Assembly (NCBI GenBank): GCA_025526935.1
Contig: JAHLKD010000006.1
Location: forward strand, 529,001 to 593,000
Reading direction: 5' to 3'
Origin: Cladochytrium replicatum
Taxonomy: Eukaryota > Chytridiomycota > Chytridiomycetes > Cladochytriales > Cladochytriaceae
DNA: 64,000 bases
Shown here piece after piece: positions 23,601 to 36,409 of the stretch. Positions within the stretch are counted from its first letter, which is position 1, and every line of letters starts with the position of its first letter. A program made the position numbers and the translations under genes. The notes below the pieces were generated by a model. It saw only the letters and a list, made by a program, of their open reading frames with translations, did no database searches and was not told where the DNA came from.

Positions 23601-26380
23601 TTCGGCGCGCCTGATGTGGGCGAATTCCGCAATTTTGTTGATGAGGCAAGGAATCTACGCGATCGACTTCGAGCGGTTTTAGTGAAAGGATCGCTTCTTG
23701 TCGGAGGTGATCGTCAGGGCCCGAAGGCGAACGAGAACTGGGATGCTTTTGACAGAGCTGCACTGGATGCAGCTGGATCAGAAATCTCTGCTGAGATTGC
23801 TCAGCTATGGTCTGACGTACAGCAGCAAGACGTATACTTCGATGAGCTTCCCCAGGTTCTGGAGTTGATGACAACAATCGATTGGCGGTTGGACATTGAG
23901 ACAAAACTGAACAGCAAATCTGACATAACATATGAAGAAATTCTTGAGCTCATGGACGAAGCAAAAGAGCGCGGCGCGCGCGCAGATCATCCTGTTGTCA
24001 TACGGCTTCGAAGATTGAAGCAAATGGGTGACACATGGAGACTTGCAGCAACGACTTTGACGAAAGCAAGGAGCATTTCAATTGAAGAACTTGAGGACAT
24101 CCTTGGGCGAGCTGACGGTATTCCGGCTCACCAAGATGTTCTGCAGGAACTTCAGGAGTGCTACGCACGAGCAAAACGTTGGGTGGAAAAGGCAAAAAGC
24201 GAACTCGGGAACGCTGGATTGCTTGACATAGCGTCGTCCACTGGATTGTTAGTAGAACACGCTCCCTCTGGTGAGCACATGGAGATACAAAACTTCAACG
24301 ATTCCATCTTGAGCCCTGGCAGTGCGGAAATTCGTACCCAATCCAATACTAAGTCTAGACGGTCGATTGCGGTACGGTCGATTGCGGTGCTCAACGAGCT
24401 AATGACTGCATATTCTGACATATCTGGCAAGCTTCCACCGATCAGGCTAGATTCTGAGTTAGTTCACATGGTACGTGAGGAAGTGCGACGAGCGGAAGAG
24501 TGGAGCGCCGGATGGCGTAAACGGATGTTCCCAAAGAATCCTACTGGGTCTTTTGCGTCGATGCTGGCAGAGACATGTGCAGTTGTAGCTGCAAGTTTCG
24601 CCCCGCAACCGGAATCTGTGAAGGACCTATGCTTGTGTAGGGGAGGGCAATCCTCCTTCATGGTATGCATTGGCAAATTGTCCACAGGTTTATGCTTACA
24701 GTCACTTACAGATTGAATGTCAATCATGCCTCGAAGTGTTCCATGGTGCTTGTGTCCGAGTATCAAAGAAAGGTTCAAAGAGCTTGTTCTTCATATGCCC
24801 TCTTTGCGATGTGGGCAGTCCCTCTAACAACGTCGCTCCAAATCCCAACAAATCACTCACTTTCCCTCTGATTGAACTGGCGCTACGAGAGGCTGGATCT
24901 CTTGAAGCCGATAAGTTGAGGAGAGCCCATTCTTTTTCGACGTGGCTCCAAACCCCAGAGTCTTCGCTCACCTTTGCACCCATCGAACTGCCTCATTTGG
25001 AGGAACTTTCAGTACACTTGCGGAAATGGTACCCACAAGTTCAGAAAGCAATGGCAATTGCCGGAGCAGTAATGTCAGGAACACCTGTGATGGCGAAAGA
25101 AACATTGCTGAGCAATTTTGAGCTAGCGAGTCGGCTTCGATCAAGCTTAAGGGGAATTGAAAATTGCCCAGTGCCCCTTGATCGGGAGCGTGTCATTGTG
25201 AGAAATGCATTAGCGAAGATTAGTCCTCTTCATCCCCGGATATTGGAAGCCAAGAGAGTCGCTGAAGAGAGAAAGAACATCGAAATGGAAATAGAGTTCA
25301 TCGAAGAGGATCCGTCGCAAACCTTCTGCATTTGTAACCAACCAGCAGAAGAAGGAAGACCCATGATCATGTGTGACTACTGCAACGACTGGTTCCATTT
25401 CTCCTGTGTCCTCTTGACCAAGGAGCAAGTGGAAAGCATCGACAAGTATTGTTGCCCTCGGTGTGATTCACGTACTTGGAATCAAACTTACAACCACGAA
25501 AAGAAGCGCAAAAGAGCCGACAATGCAGAATTGGTGGAAAGACCATTCAAGATGGAGAGAGCGGAGAAAGCATCTCAGTTTAATCGCGCTCAATCCAAGC
25601 CAGTGTCAGGGCCAACCTATCAGCAGATGCGGCAGTACACTGCTTTACCAACGTCTACGCGATCGACAGTATCATTTGTGGGGGTACCACCAGACTCACA
25701 ACATTCCCTGCAGTCATCTTCTTTTGCGCCTCCAACAATAGCCGGAGAGAAGAGGAAGCGAACTGATGAGCCAGACGCAAGTCGAAGAATCAGAATGCAT
25801 CCTCATACATTGCCAGGACCTTCGTTTATGAAGAACCTAACACAGCCATCCCTTTACTCATTGGTACTTAAATGCCAAATGCTTATCATTCATTGTCTGA
25901 CGTGTTTCCTTTTTCATATAGAATTACGCGAGTGCTCCTGGTACATCTGGATGGTCATCGAAAGGTCATTTTACTCTACCACCATTACCGCCTCCACCAC
26001 CACTTTTGGCCCAACCGCCACCGATGATTCGCTCAGGATCGCTGGATCAACGAGCACCAAGGATTCCCCTGCCAAAACCGTATGATAGTTCCGATGGCTC
26101 GAACGCGCAGGAAACTCAAAGGCATTCCATCAGCTCTTCGTTTGGCTATCCACAACACGGTTCTTCATCAGCAGGTTCTGCATCCTCCTTCAACCATTCT
26201 TATTACCGAAACTCACCAAGCACGAACCATTCACCATCCTTGCAGACCTCGATGTATCAGCCGCAGGCAGGATCATTGCCACGGTTTGAACCACTTCTAC
26301 CTGCGTTGCCTCCACTTAACAGCACGAGCCATAGAGGTCAACAATCCCCCTACGGAGAGAATCTTCCAGAATATCATTAG
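20670..26380 (+). CDS. KDM5: Histone H3K4 demethylase, KDM5/JARID1 family
   Basis: Multi-exon, roughly 1,600-1,700 residues. In order: JmjN (APTFHPTPEEFASPLRYIES), ARID (LDQLHKYHSQNSI; WPEVARAIGVSGKNFSNVAY), PHD1 (CEFCKRGDKEDQMLLCDDCG) and JmjC. JmjC shows Fe-binding His and Glu in FCWHTEDHYTYSVNYHHFGE, the cofactor segment TKTWYGIP, and the distal His in SYHAGFNHG. A C5HC2 zinc finger follows (CIVCHQYCYLSRITCANC), then a long PLU-1 helical region, PHD2 (IECQSCLEVFHGACV) and PHD3 (CICNQPAEEGRPMIMCDYCN). A Pro-rich tail is reached through an intron near 25861-25920. All three Fe ligands are present, so it should be active on H3K4me3/2. The start at 20670 is the first ATG of a double Met. The exon near 22060-22130 needs splicing to GFPVLEKQPTDPYSTCAWNL. 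Confidence 0.95.
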
Positions 26381-26493
26381 TTCAACTACTTAACCAACAG
26401 ATATCGACAATCACATGGATAGTATTTATGAAATTTCCCCAAGCTTATGTTTTTCGAACCAAACCTTTTCCATAAAAGATGAACGTGACATAA

Positions 26494-29283
26494 ATGCCTG
26501 TGCTTTTGTTCCGTGCCAATCGACTGCTGTTGCTCGCGCTGCCGATTGTCACCGTTGTTTCTCTGTTGATTGCATTTAAGAATTACCACAGTTCATTGAA
26601 GGATTTACGGCCAATCGCACAGGCTGATGCTCCCCGCCCGTTCAGCCACTATCAGCAAGAGCCCGACACACTCGTTCCAGCAGACAGCCCGAACAACGTG
26701 TTCTATTTCGTACAATTGTCAGATATACATGTCTCGAAGTACATCAATTATGGAGGTTTAAGCCATCTAGTCGCTTTCCTTGAAGATGAGCTGCCAGCTC
26801 TAGCCCCTGACTTCGTCCTTGTAACTGGCGACCTCACTGATGCGAAGGATCGTGACCGTCGTGGCTCCAAACAGTTGAAAGAAGAATGGATTGCATATCA
26901 TACAACTCTAGAGCGCTCTGGTGTGCTGAATCGTGTCGGGACTAACAATCGCCGTTTCTGGTGGGATCAGCGAGGAAATCACGATTGTTTTGATGTCGTC
27001 GCACAACCGGGGCATCCGAGTGACTTCTTCTCTCAGTTTAGCTCCACGAAGAAAGATAGATATAATTTTATACACCTCAAGGGCTTTGGAACATACTCGT
27101 TTGTCGGAATGAATGGGTGTCCTCGATATGGACTTCGGCGACCTTTCAATTTCTTCTCGATTTTTGAGCGAAACGACATGGATTTGCTGGAGGCTGCTCT
27201 TAAGCTCAGTGGAGATAAACGAGCGAATCACACTTTCGTTACTAGCCATTATCCGACGGCGTTGACACTCTTCGGCCGCACTTCAAGTGGAAAATCCTTC
27301 CAGGAACTGTCTCGATCCATTTCGTTGTATCTTTGTGGTCATCTGCACAAATTGTTCTGGGGATTGGGCGAGAAATTGTACGCATATCACAAAGGTTGGA
27401 ACTTCTTGGAGCTAGAGCTTGGTGACATCAAAAACCATGGAGTTTTTCGTATCATGGCTGTAGATCACGATCTCGTGAGCTTCACAGATGTAGTGCTTCA
27501 ATTACCCCGCTTGCCTCTTCCCGCTCGTTTCGATATCTCAAAGAATCCATCTAGTGTCGACATTCACATGGATAAGCCTGTTCCATCTCATCGCCCACCG
27601 ATTGTGCTCATCACAAACCCGAAAAACAGCCAATTTGCGCTACCAACCCACGAGCCTTCACATCGTTTGCTACGCTCAACCCATATTCGCATTCTTGTAT
27701 GGCCATCTCTCGAAGTAACGTTTCGCAATGTGGAGATTTGGATTGATGGGAAACGGCACCAACATGAAGCTATTTACACTGGAACTGGCGGACAATGGGA
27801 CCCGATGCTGCGGTCAAGGATGGGAAGGAAGGCGTTAAACGATACCAATGCATTCTCCAGGACGACAACTGCTGACGGAGATGAAACTGCAGTCGAGTCG
27901 GAATATATCCCGCTCTGGGTGGCACGCTGGAATCCAGGCGACTTTGACGACGGGCGTGAGCATTTGGTCACAGTTAATGCGACAGACGAAAACGGTCTCG
28001 TGGGATCCGCGAGCCATATCTTCAGAGTTGACGGGCAACAATCCAACATGCAGAGCAGCACTGGAAAGAACATTATCCAAGCCAAGTGGATTTGGGTCTT
28101 TCAAGCTCTATTCTTCATTGCTTACACCAGCACCATGCTGATACTGCTGATACCAAAGCTACATATCGCCTGGCTTAATGAGAAAGCAGGAGGAGCGCAT
28201 GGATATCTCAGATATCGGCGTGTCCTTTCGGAGACTGTATTGAACTTCGATGAAATACTTTGGATTAAGGATGGCATTGGTCGAACTATCCATCCAGCAT
28301 TAGCTCTAGATCGGTCAAACTTCGAGAAAGTAAGGTCGTGATATTGGTACATTCCCACATCCTGATCTTTTCCCGAAGCTTGAACGATATTTTGGTGGGA
28401 GAGCACGCATCCGAATGCCTTGGACCTGGGCACGTACCAAAAATGCAGGAGCCCACTTCCTACATTCATATTATCTGCGATTTTGCGAGCTTTCGACGTG
28501 CCCGGAGGTGTGGTATCCTCTGTACTACTATGGACTCTATATCATCGCGATGCCTTGGTTCTTGGGGGATTTCGTTCCTGCCGCCTCCACTCTAAATAGT
28601 CCGCTGATTACCGGAACCAGGAGCAACTGGCTTGTACGGTATGGTTGGTTTAAGCTTTGCGGAATCCATTTCTTAGATGACACATGGATACCTATCGGGG
28701 ATACCTGGGTACACGGTACAGAGTCTTGGTGAACTTAACTTTGTTCCTGACTAACTGCAAATTTCTGACAGCTGTCTGGGAGCAACTTCAACTTTTCTTC
28801 CCCGTGGTAATTTACCTCTCTCATTGTGTAACGACGCCTACTCTGCTCTATTGCTCAAGTAATCCTCGGCGTTTTCGTCCTCTACATACACACTGGATCT
28901 GCGGACTTTCAGTCTTTTTCTACTTCGCCTATCAGATCCGGGAATCATTCCTTTACCGAATTTACTATGGCTGGGTAGCGATCATCGTAAGCCCAGCTCG
29001 AAGCTGGTGGTTGGTTTGGGTTTTGTACACAACTGTGAAATGGAGTGCGAGATCCTCGAGCACTCGGAGATTGAACGAGCAAGAACCATATCATGCCACA
29101 GGTAGCTCGGGGGAGGATCAAAGAGTTCCAGCTGCACCTCAGCTGCTCTGGGAGTCTGGTGACGATCGTTGGCAACAACAACAGTCGAACCCGTTTTCCG
29201 GCTCCATTGTCGCTGGGATTGGCGCAAACCCACAATATTTGGCACAGTCGATAGATTCGTACTGGCCACATGATGATGAATGA
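26494..29283 (+). CDS. TMEM62: TMEM62-like calcineurin-type phosphoesterase membrane protein
   Basis: Three exons (26494-28329, 28379-28715, 28772-29283) give 894 residues. An N-terminal signal anchor (LLLALPIVTVVSLLIAF) is followed by a metallophosphatase domain with QLSDIHVSKY, VTGDLTDAKD, RGNHDCFDV, TSHYPTALTL and LCGHLHKLF, so the metal-binding Asp, Asn and His residues are all present. A beta-rich region follows (VNATDENGLVGSASHIFRVD), then several membrane segments (WIWVFQALFFIAYTSTMLIL; YYGLYIIAMPWFLGDFVPAA; QLFFPVVIYLSHC). Order and size match TMEM62. The substrate of the family is not known to me. The stop codon lies inside the first copy of a 61-bp tandem duplication (29251-29372). 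Confidence 0.88.
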
Positions 29284-29372
29284 ACCTGTCTCTACTCTTT
29301 CTTAAGCATTTATAGATTTGTATTGGCCACACGATGATGAATCAATCTGTCTCTATTTTTTCTAATACATTT
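29251..29372. repeat. 61-bp imperfect tandem duplication covering the TMEM62 stop codon
   Basis: Two adjacent copies, 29251-29311 and 29312-29372, begin atagattcgtactggccaca and atagatttgtattggccaca. They stay aligned without gaps through the T-rich 3' UTR. By eye they differ at about ten positions. The first copy encodes the last codons and stop of TMEM62; in the second the same codons continue but the stop codon has changed (tga to tca). The duplication lies just upstream of the PP5 gene. Confidence 0.85.
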
Positions 29373-29458
29373 CGAACGACCATGCAGACAGAACATTTGA
29401 GAATTGTTGTGGCTTGCAGAAGTGCCAGTTTCTCAACGCGCACACGAAACAAGCGGGA

Positions 29459-31300
29459 ATGATGGCAGCAAGCGTCGCATCTTCGGCAAAACCGACAGAG
29501 GGAGCTTCTGACACTCAGTCAGCCTTAAAGATTGAAGTGTCAGAGGAAGATCGAATTAAAGCGGACAAGATCAAAGACGAAGCAAACTCGTTTTTTGCGA
29601 AACGCCAGTACGAGGAAGCAATTGAAAAGTACACATTTGCGATCTCTTTCAATCCCTATGTCGCAGCATATCACGCGAATAGAGCGTTTGGTCGGTATTT
29701 TTTCGTATTGACTGTTTTCGCTTCTCAGTGATACTTTATTTAGCTTACCTGAAGGAAGAGTTTTATGGAGCCGCCATAAGAGATGCGGACAAAGCCATCG
29801 AACTAGATCCGACGTATGTCAAAGGATATTATCGACGAGCCACAGCCAATATGGGCTTAGGGAAGCTGAAAGGTGAGAAACAAGTATTGTAACCGTTACT
29901 CTGGTGCTAACTCCACTTTAGAGGCCGTAAAAGACTTTAGAACAGTAACCAAAGTCGCCCCGCGCGACGCAGATGCGAAGCAGAAACTCGCAGAATGCGA
30001 GAAGGAGATCAAACGCCGGGAATTTGAAAAGGCTATTGCAGTCGATGAATTGCACAAGAGTGCAGCAGAGCTTGTAGGCGATATTGACTCTATGATTGTT
30101 GAGCCATCGTACGTGCTTAAGCGCCATATTTCCGCTTTGAATTAATCCCGCTTCATCAGATACGACGGCCCTCAGCTTTCGGATGATGGTGTTACAAAGG
30201 AGTTCATTGATGAAGCTCTCGCATACATGAAATCGATGAAGAAGATCCATCGGAAATACGTGTATAAAGTGCTTCTGGCGGCCCAAACCATTCTTAAATC
30301 AGAGCCAACTATTGTCGACATCGACATCCCTTCAAACGCCAAATTAACCGTTTGCGGAGATATTCACGGGCAGTTCTATGATTTGATGAACATTTTCTCA
30401 AAGAATGGCCTGCCTTCACCAACGAACATGTACCTTTTCAACGGGGACTTTGTTGACCGTGGGTCATTCTCGTTGGAGTGCATCTTCACGCTTCTGGCGT
30501 TCAAAGTTCTCTACCCGAACGCGATGTACATGAGCCGAGGCAATCACGAAACAGATGATATGAACAAGGTTTATGGATTTGAGGGAGAGGTGAAGGCAAA
30601 GTACTCTCCGATCATGTTCAAAGTCTTCTCGGAGCTTTTCAATGCTGTTCCACTTGGAAACCTCATCGGAGAGAAGATATTAGTCGTTCACGGAGGACTT
30701 TTCACGCGAGACGACGTTACAATGGAGGAGGTATTGATTGAGAATACGGCTTCAGTGGGATTGCTTTATGGGCTAACATGAGTTTTACAGATCAGAAAGA
30801 TTGATCGATTCCGTCAACCGGGCAACGAAGGGTTGATGTGTGAGCTGCTGTGGAGCGATCCCCAGCCAGAAATGGGACGATCACCGAGCAAGAGGGGTGT
30901 AGGAATCCAATTCGGTCCAGATGTGACAGAAAAGTTCCTCAAATTGAATGATTTGAAATGCATTATTCGATCACACGAGGTGAAGCAAGAGGGTTATTCG
31001 AAAGATCACAACGGGAAATGTAAGGGACAAGTCATTTCTTGCAATCTCTTTAATGCGTTGTGTTATGCGTTGTATGTAGGTATCACAATCTTCAGTGCAC
31101 CAAATTACTGCGATAGCGTTGGGAACAAAGGCGCGTACATTCACATCACGCCAGACTTGTCGATGAAGTTCCATCAGTTTGAAGCGGTTCCGGTATGAAA
31201 TTTCTCGCAGAATTTATTTGTTAGGGACTCATTTCTGTCGTCGCAGCACCCGCCAATAAAGCCAATGCAGTACGCCGCCGGCGTTTTCAACATGCTGTGA
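29459..31300 (+). CDS. PPT1: Serine/threonine protein phosphatase 5 (TPR + PPP catalytic domain)
   Basis: Seven exons (29459-29690, 29744-29872, 29922-30108, 30160-30730, 30791-31019, 31080-31192, 31247-31300) join in phase to 504 residues, the family's usual size. Three TPRs fill about residues 40-150 ([20 protein letters not shown]). The PPP catalytic core has [42 protein letters not shown] and FSAPNYCD, so all metal and phosphate-binding residues are present. The end is [19 protein letters not shown]5 binds Hsp90 through its TPRs, which inhibit the phosphatase until Hsp90 or lipid releases them. Start 29459 is the first of two Mets; the frame is open upstream without family-like residues. 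Confidence 0.96.
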
Positions 31301-31441
31301 GAGGACTTTTTGATCGCACATGGACCATAAGAGACTGCGAAGAATTTCCGACTAGTTGGCTGAGGGGTCGACCCTGTTAATACAATAATGCACTCAACCA
31401 TAAATGGAAGTCAGATCCAGCTTGTGGCTTGTTCCCACAAC

Positions 31442-34400
31442 ATGGCCCAACACCGGCCGACAGCGACTAGTCTCGATAAGCCGGATCATTCGACGGTCGA
31501 AACACCAATCTCTTTAAAAAAAGCGTCACAGAAGAGAAAGTTACAGGGTACTGCGGATTTATACACACCGTCAGCTTCTGTTGATAGCTTGCAACACAGA
31601 TACTTCCAATGCTGCGCTGTTTGAGATCGATGACAAAGGAAGAGTATCATTTCCTTGGGACAAACCAGAAAGCTTGGTGAGACATAGATCAACACTCGCA
31701 GGTACACGCGAAGCATAACAAAAGCGTCACTGCGGAGATAACCAACTGTCCGTCGTAATGCATAGAGTTGACTCGATTTTCTGAATGGAAGGAAGAACAA
31801 ACATCAACTCTCGATGTATTTCCACAGGAATTTCACAGTCTGATAGCAAAACTCGTGGAGGGGCGGTAGGGGTGGATCATCGTCGGAGTGCAAACTTAGC
31901 TCTCACCCCATATCACTTTGTAGCGATTCAACCATCAATGCTCTGGTGAAGGATGTCACAAAAGAACTTATTTCCACATTTGGTTTGTCAATGTTAATAT
32001 GGTTTACGCTGATCGATTGACATCGAATCCATGCACAGACTCTGGCCCTCAATGTTTCACCGATAAAGCACTTCAGCAGGCGATCACAAACTCTGCGACG
32101 CGGATAAATTATGGGATATCGAGCTTGCAGAATGCTCCTGCAGTAACAGCGGTCTGGAGATGGGAAACTGTTCAGAACATTTTCGATACTTTCGAAACTG
32201 ACCTCAAAACTGCCTTACTTGCAAAGCGCACCAAGCGTGCGGAGGTATGTTTACACTCATCTCGAGCTATCAAATGGTGTAAGTGAGATGTTTCAACTTG
32301 AAGGCACATGGAGCCCTGGAAGCCGCAGTTCTTAGCATGACTACGGAAGAGAAAGAGCAGCTGTTTGCTAAGCGAAAGCGGCAAAGAAAGAACGAAACAA
32401 CACAATCGGTAAATATTCTCTCGTCCATTTTGCAGTAGTCTCTGAAAGTGTTTTAGAGTTCAGGCCCACCGCTGGCTGAAGTTGATGAGAACTCAGTAAA
32501 AGCAATGCAAGTTGAGACCTTGGTGGAGCACACAAATGGGATTACACCGGCTGCGATGGACTGCTCGTCACCAAATCTCAAAGCCGCAACACCAGCAAAA
32601 AGGCGAGGAAACGTCACACAGGCAGGATCTGGGAAAAAGAAGAATGAGGTGGATCAAAGTCAATCCCGGATATCAGTCTTTTTCAAACCAAAGGAAATGT
32701 CGAAACCTGAAGTCACAACCGCAAATCTTGGTGAGCCATTCAGCATAAAAGCTCGTGTTGCTATGCTAATACTTTGAGTAAGAGGACAACAGTCCACATA
32801 AACAGTACTATGCACAATTTCCGAGCTTTTATATCAAAGCTAACACCGAAGTCGCACCACACAATTTGCATCTCCCGCCTCCAGGCTCGAGCGAAGAAAC
32901 CGCCCGATGTAGTTCGATGAATCACCTACTTGATGAATTCGAGGATTCGAGTAAGCAGTAAAGCATGGCTATACCATTGAAAGCTTATTTTCTGCTTTGA
33001 ATAGGCAACACTAATCAACCAGCATCTATACGGATAGCCGTCAACGAACTACAAAATGCGCGTATACGCCATTGTTTGCGAATTAGAAAGCACCCCAATT
33101 ACCTGTGGAACAAGAGTCCGAGAAGAAAAGGAAATGGTGAGGCCGGCATGCAGAATGATTCGATCTATGAGGATGGGACGGGCTGGTTCAAATTTCTGAA
33201 GTTCAGCGAGAATATTCGGCCACCATGGTTCGGTATGTATTCCATGGAGGGTCTCCCGTTAATAGGTGGAAAGCTGAAGATTGAACAGGAACATGGTCCA
33301 AGACCAGCCGAATAATCACTGGAAGGAGACCTTTTACACAGGATCACCAGCTGCTACAATATGATATCGAGAGCGACTTGGAGTGGGAGGACGACGAGCC
33401 GGGAGAGGATTTGAAGAGCGATGATGAAGACGACGAGCGCTCGGAAACTGGGGAAAGGGATGACGAGGTCAGATATAGAAGCTTTTGACAGGCTCGAACG
33501 CTTGCTGAAATGCGGGGATGATTTCCAGGAATTTGTTGTTCCCCATGGATACCTATCCGATGACGAAGGATTTGAAGACAGCGCTCTCCCACCAAATACA
33601 CTCCCTGGAGGCCGTTTCAGTATGCCGACTATTTCGAATCTGTTGCGTGAATCCTCACCATGATTTGATAGCCAAACCTGCAGTTCGAAATATGGTGCCG
33701 GCGATATTCGGACCATATCTGGGAGATTATGAGCCACCAGGGGATGTTAACAGCCCTTTGTCAAAGCAGTCCATCATATTCTTTGGTATGGTTGTAACAT
33801 CGAACAGTGAAAATCACAGCGTAACATTTGCTCTCTAGATCAAGAACTCATCGATCCCTTTGCATCGCACCAAGATGGAGTAGCCACAAAGCCCGACGAT
33901 CAGAATAGCACAGTTACTTCATCCACTACCGCGAGGGGAAAGAAGCCTGCTTTGTTCCCCGAGGATAAACTGGAACTCTTGATCACGGTAATGTCAAAGT
34001 TCTAATCAGATCAACATACTAAGCTAATTGTTATTTCCGTAGACTGTTCAAGGAAGTTCCAAAGGGATTGGGAAGCTCGTAGACGAGCTGAAAGACATGT
34101 ACGCATTTGTTCTTCCCTCTTGCAAACTTTTGCTGATGCCAATCCTTGCAGTCTCCAGGATGTGCCAAAACTAACCATAGAGAAGATGATCAAAGAGGTG
34201 GCAGTTAAAGAGAAGCGTGGTGACGAAACGGTAAGAGTGGGGTTCTGCCCTGACAAAGCTACAACTCAATCTGATGATTCACTTCAGAAAATGATCTGGC
34301 ATATTAAACTGGAGTACCAGAAGGAACGGAAAAGCGAGATCCAGTTGCGGCAGCCAAACCACAGCGATCCACCTCAGTCGTCAAACATCACAAACTTCTT

Positions 34401-34467
34401 CATTCCGACAATGGACGGCAATCCATATTCAGTGGCAATTGGGTATGACGGGCAGCAGGACGTATGA
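31442..34467 (+). CDS. CAC1: Chromatin assembly factor 1 large subunit (p150/CAC1)
   Basis: Many short exons. A PIP-box-like motif, QSRISVFFKP (about 32670), should bind PCNA. Two conserved blocks are only readable after splicing: FLKFSENIRPPWFG joined to TWSKTSRIITGRRPF (intron 33233-33288), and the acidic ERD region QLLQYDIESDLEWEDDEPGE, whose exon joins EFVVPHGYLSDDEGFED across an intron of about 67 bp. The C-terminal winged-helix region has LFPEDKLELLIT, SSKGIGKLVDELK, VPKLTIEKMIKEVAVKEKRG and MIWHIKLEYQ. The subunit deposits H3-H4 behind the replication fork. The N-terminal exons between 31678 and 31998 are not resolved, and 31442 is one of two possible ATGs. Follows PP5 on the same strand by 141 bp. 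Confidence 0.88.
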
Positions 34468-34665
34468 TATCGAGAAAACCCCCCGAAGATACTTCTATTG
34501 TCGATCAATCTTTTTGTTGACACACTCAATAAATCGAACAGCGAAGTTTTACAGATTTTCACTCCATCAAAACCTACAAAGACCGATAGACATTGCAGAC
34601 AGAATTACACGACCCTCTTTACATTCGACCCTTCTTCAAATAGACAGAAGATAGCAAATGTGCTT

Positions 34666-36301
34666 TTAATCGAAGCTGAGTTCGATGGTCCAACCAACGA
34701 TGACCTTTGCGAACTTGGCCATGTGGGAGAAGCTGATGTGCGACACGTCGTCGTTGGACGTGTGGATGTAAGGGCTCGACTATAAATAAGACGGAGTAAA
34801 AGTCAAAATGACATGGAAATGACCAAACAATTATGTGTCTTACGTTTTCGAAAAGAGCTTCGAATGTGAACACAGCAGGGTAGCCTGCTTTGTACCACGA
34901 GGCATCTAACAAGAGAAATCAGATCAAAATGAATTAAGAAAGCAAAACCTCTTGGGCACATACGGTCACTGCAACCGTAACTGTATCAGACAAACAGAAA
35001 GCAGAGCAGTTAGATTTGGTTCACTCCTTTCGTACATGACCCTACTCACCCGCATTTGGTGTCGACGGCTTTGACACCTCCATAGGTTTCGACGAGGAGC
35101 TTGACGTATTTCGAGAACGGCGGGTCGACAAAGTCTGTGGAGACGCCGATGACTTCAGCGAGGTTGGGAGGTTGGTAGCCGGTCATGTCGCACTGCCACA
35201 TGGCATAGACCTTTGCGCCGCGCTCGCGGTAGTCAGCCGCCACCTTCTGCGAGCCCAAGAGCCCGCCTTCCTCCGCCGCGTACCTGCAAAAACCAGACCC
35301 ACTCTTTAAAGAACATGATTCCCATGACGCGCGCACCTCTCACCAGTGGTACTCGATGGGTTTAGTCCAGCCCTCCGAGTTCAGCACGCCGCTTTCCAGG
35401 ATCGCACTGAGCGACTCGAGGATCGTTGCAGTTCCGGAGCCGTCATCGTCTGCGCCAGGGGAGCGCCCAAACCACGGGTTCCACTGGTTCACCGAATCCT
35501 GGTGCGCGCCGACGATCACGATGGGGGCGTTCGCGTCGGCGGAGACGGGCTCGATCCGGGCAATGACTGAGGACTGGGGGAAGCTGTGCTTGAATTGGCG
35601 GACGGAGGTCTTGTAGCGGTCGCTCGGGTAGCGGTTGAGAAGTGCTTTGACTTGGGCAAAGAGCCAGTCTCCGGATTCCTTTCCTGAGGTTCAAATAGTT
35701 AGTGGAGCGGAAGATTGTGCGGTGCGGGTGGGTATTTTACCAGACTGGGACTGGTAGTACCGAGTCCGGAAGGAGCTGAATTCGGTCAGGAAGGACTCCA
35801 TTGAGGACTCGGAGACATTGGAGAGGATGGGTTCGACCAATACTTGGTGGGTGACGCCAGCAGGCGGAGCTTCACAAGGGGGAAGTGTTATGTCACAGAT
35901 ACGAAGAACGATGCAAAGAGGGGGTACATACACATGAGAGGAACAGGCGCAAACGAGTCCAAGTTATCGAGGTCTCCGTCGGTCACATCCATGAAATGCT
36001 TCTTCCCCCTGATAAGCTCAAGAATCTGAGATATACACAAACGATGAGAAGACGTACGAGGGACTGCAATGCAGATATTGTTACGGACCTGCTGCTCTGT
36101 CATCCACTCGCGATCGAATTCCGAGGTAGCGATCAAGCGGAACCCTTCGTCCTTGAACCACTGCGGGGTGGCATCTTTGGGGATGTACGGAGCGTTGATA
36201 CGCGAGATAGAGATCTGGTCATTGTATTCGATGATGGGGGCAGCGAACGCCAGCCCGGCAACGGCAAGAAAAGCTACGAGCGACGAGCGATTCAGCAGCA
36301 T
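34666..36301 (-). CDS. Secreted M28-family zinc aminopeptidase
   Basis: About 430 residues in several exons. It starts at 36301 with a signal peptide (SLVAFLAVAGLAFAAP). The peptidase core shows the M28 zinc ligands in order: His in VIVGAHQDSV, bridging Asp in GRSPGADDDGSGTATILE, Glu pair in YAAEEGG, Asp in WQCDMTGY, and the last His in PYIHTSNDD, which is reached through an intron at about 34796-34860. It ends at KVIVGWTIELSFD. The fold and order fit the extracellular leucine aminopeptidases (Vibrio/fungal Lap type), which release N-terminal residues outside the cell. Codon use is somewhat GC-rich. The promoter side abuts the truncated fumarylacetoacetase pseudogene on the other strand. Confidence 0.9.
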
Positions 36302-36409
36302 TTGGTTTCAGGAAAGTGGAAGTCAGGTGGGAGAGAGCGTGGGAGTTGGTGGGTTACAAGAGTGGAGGTGATAGATATTAATACTGTTCGTAAGCACGCG
36401 ACATCGAGG

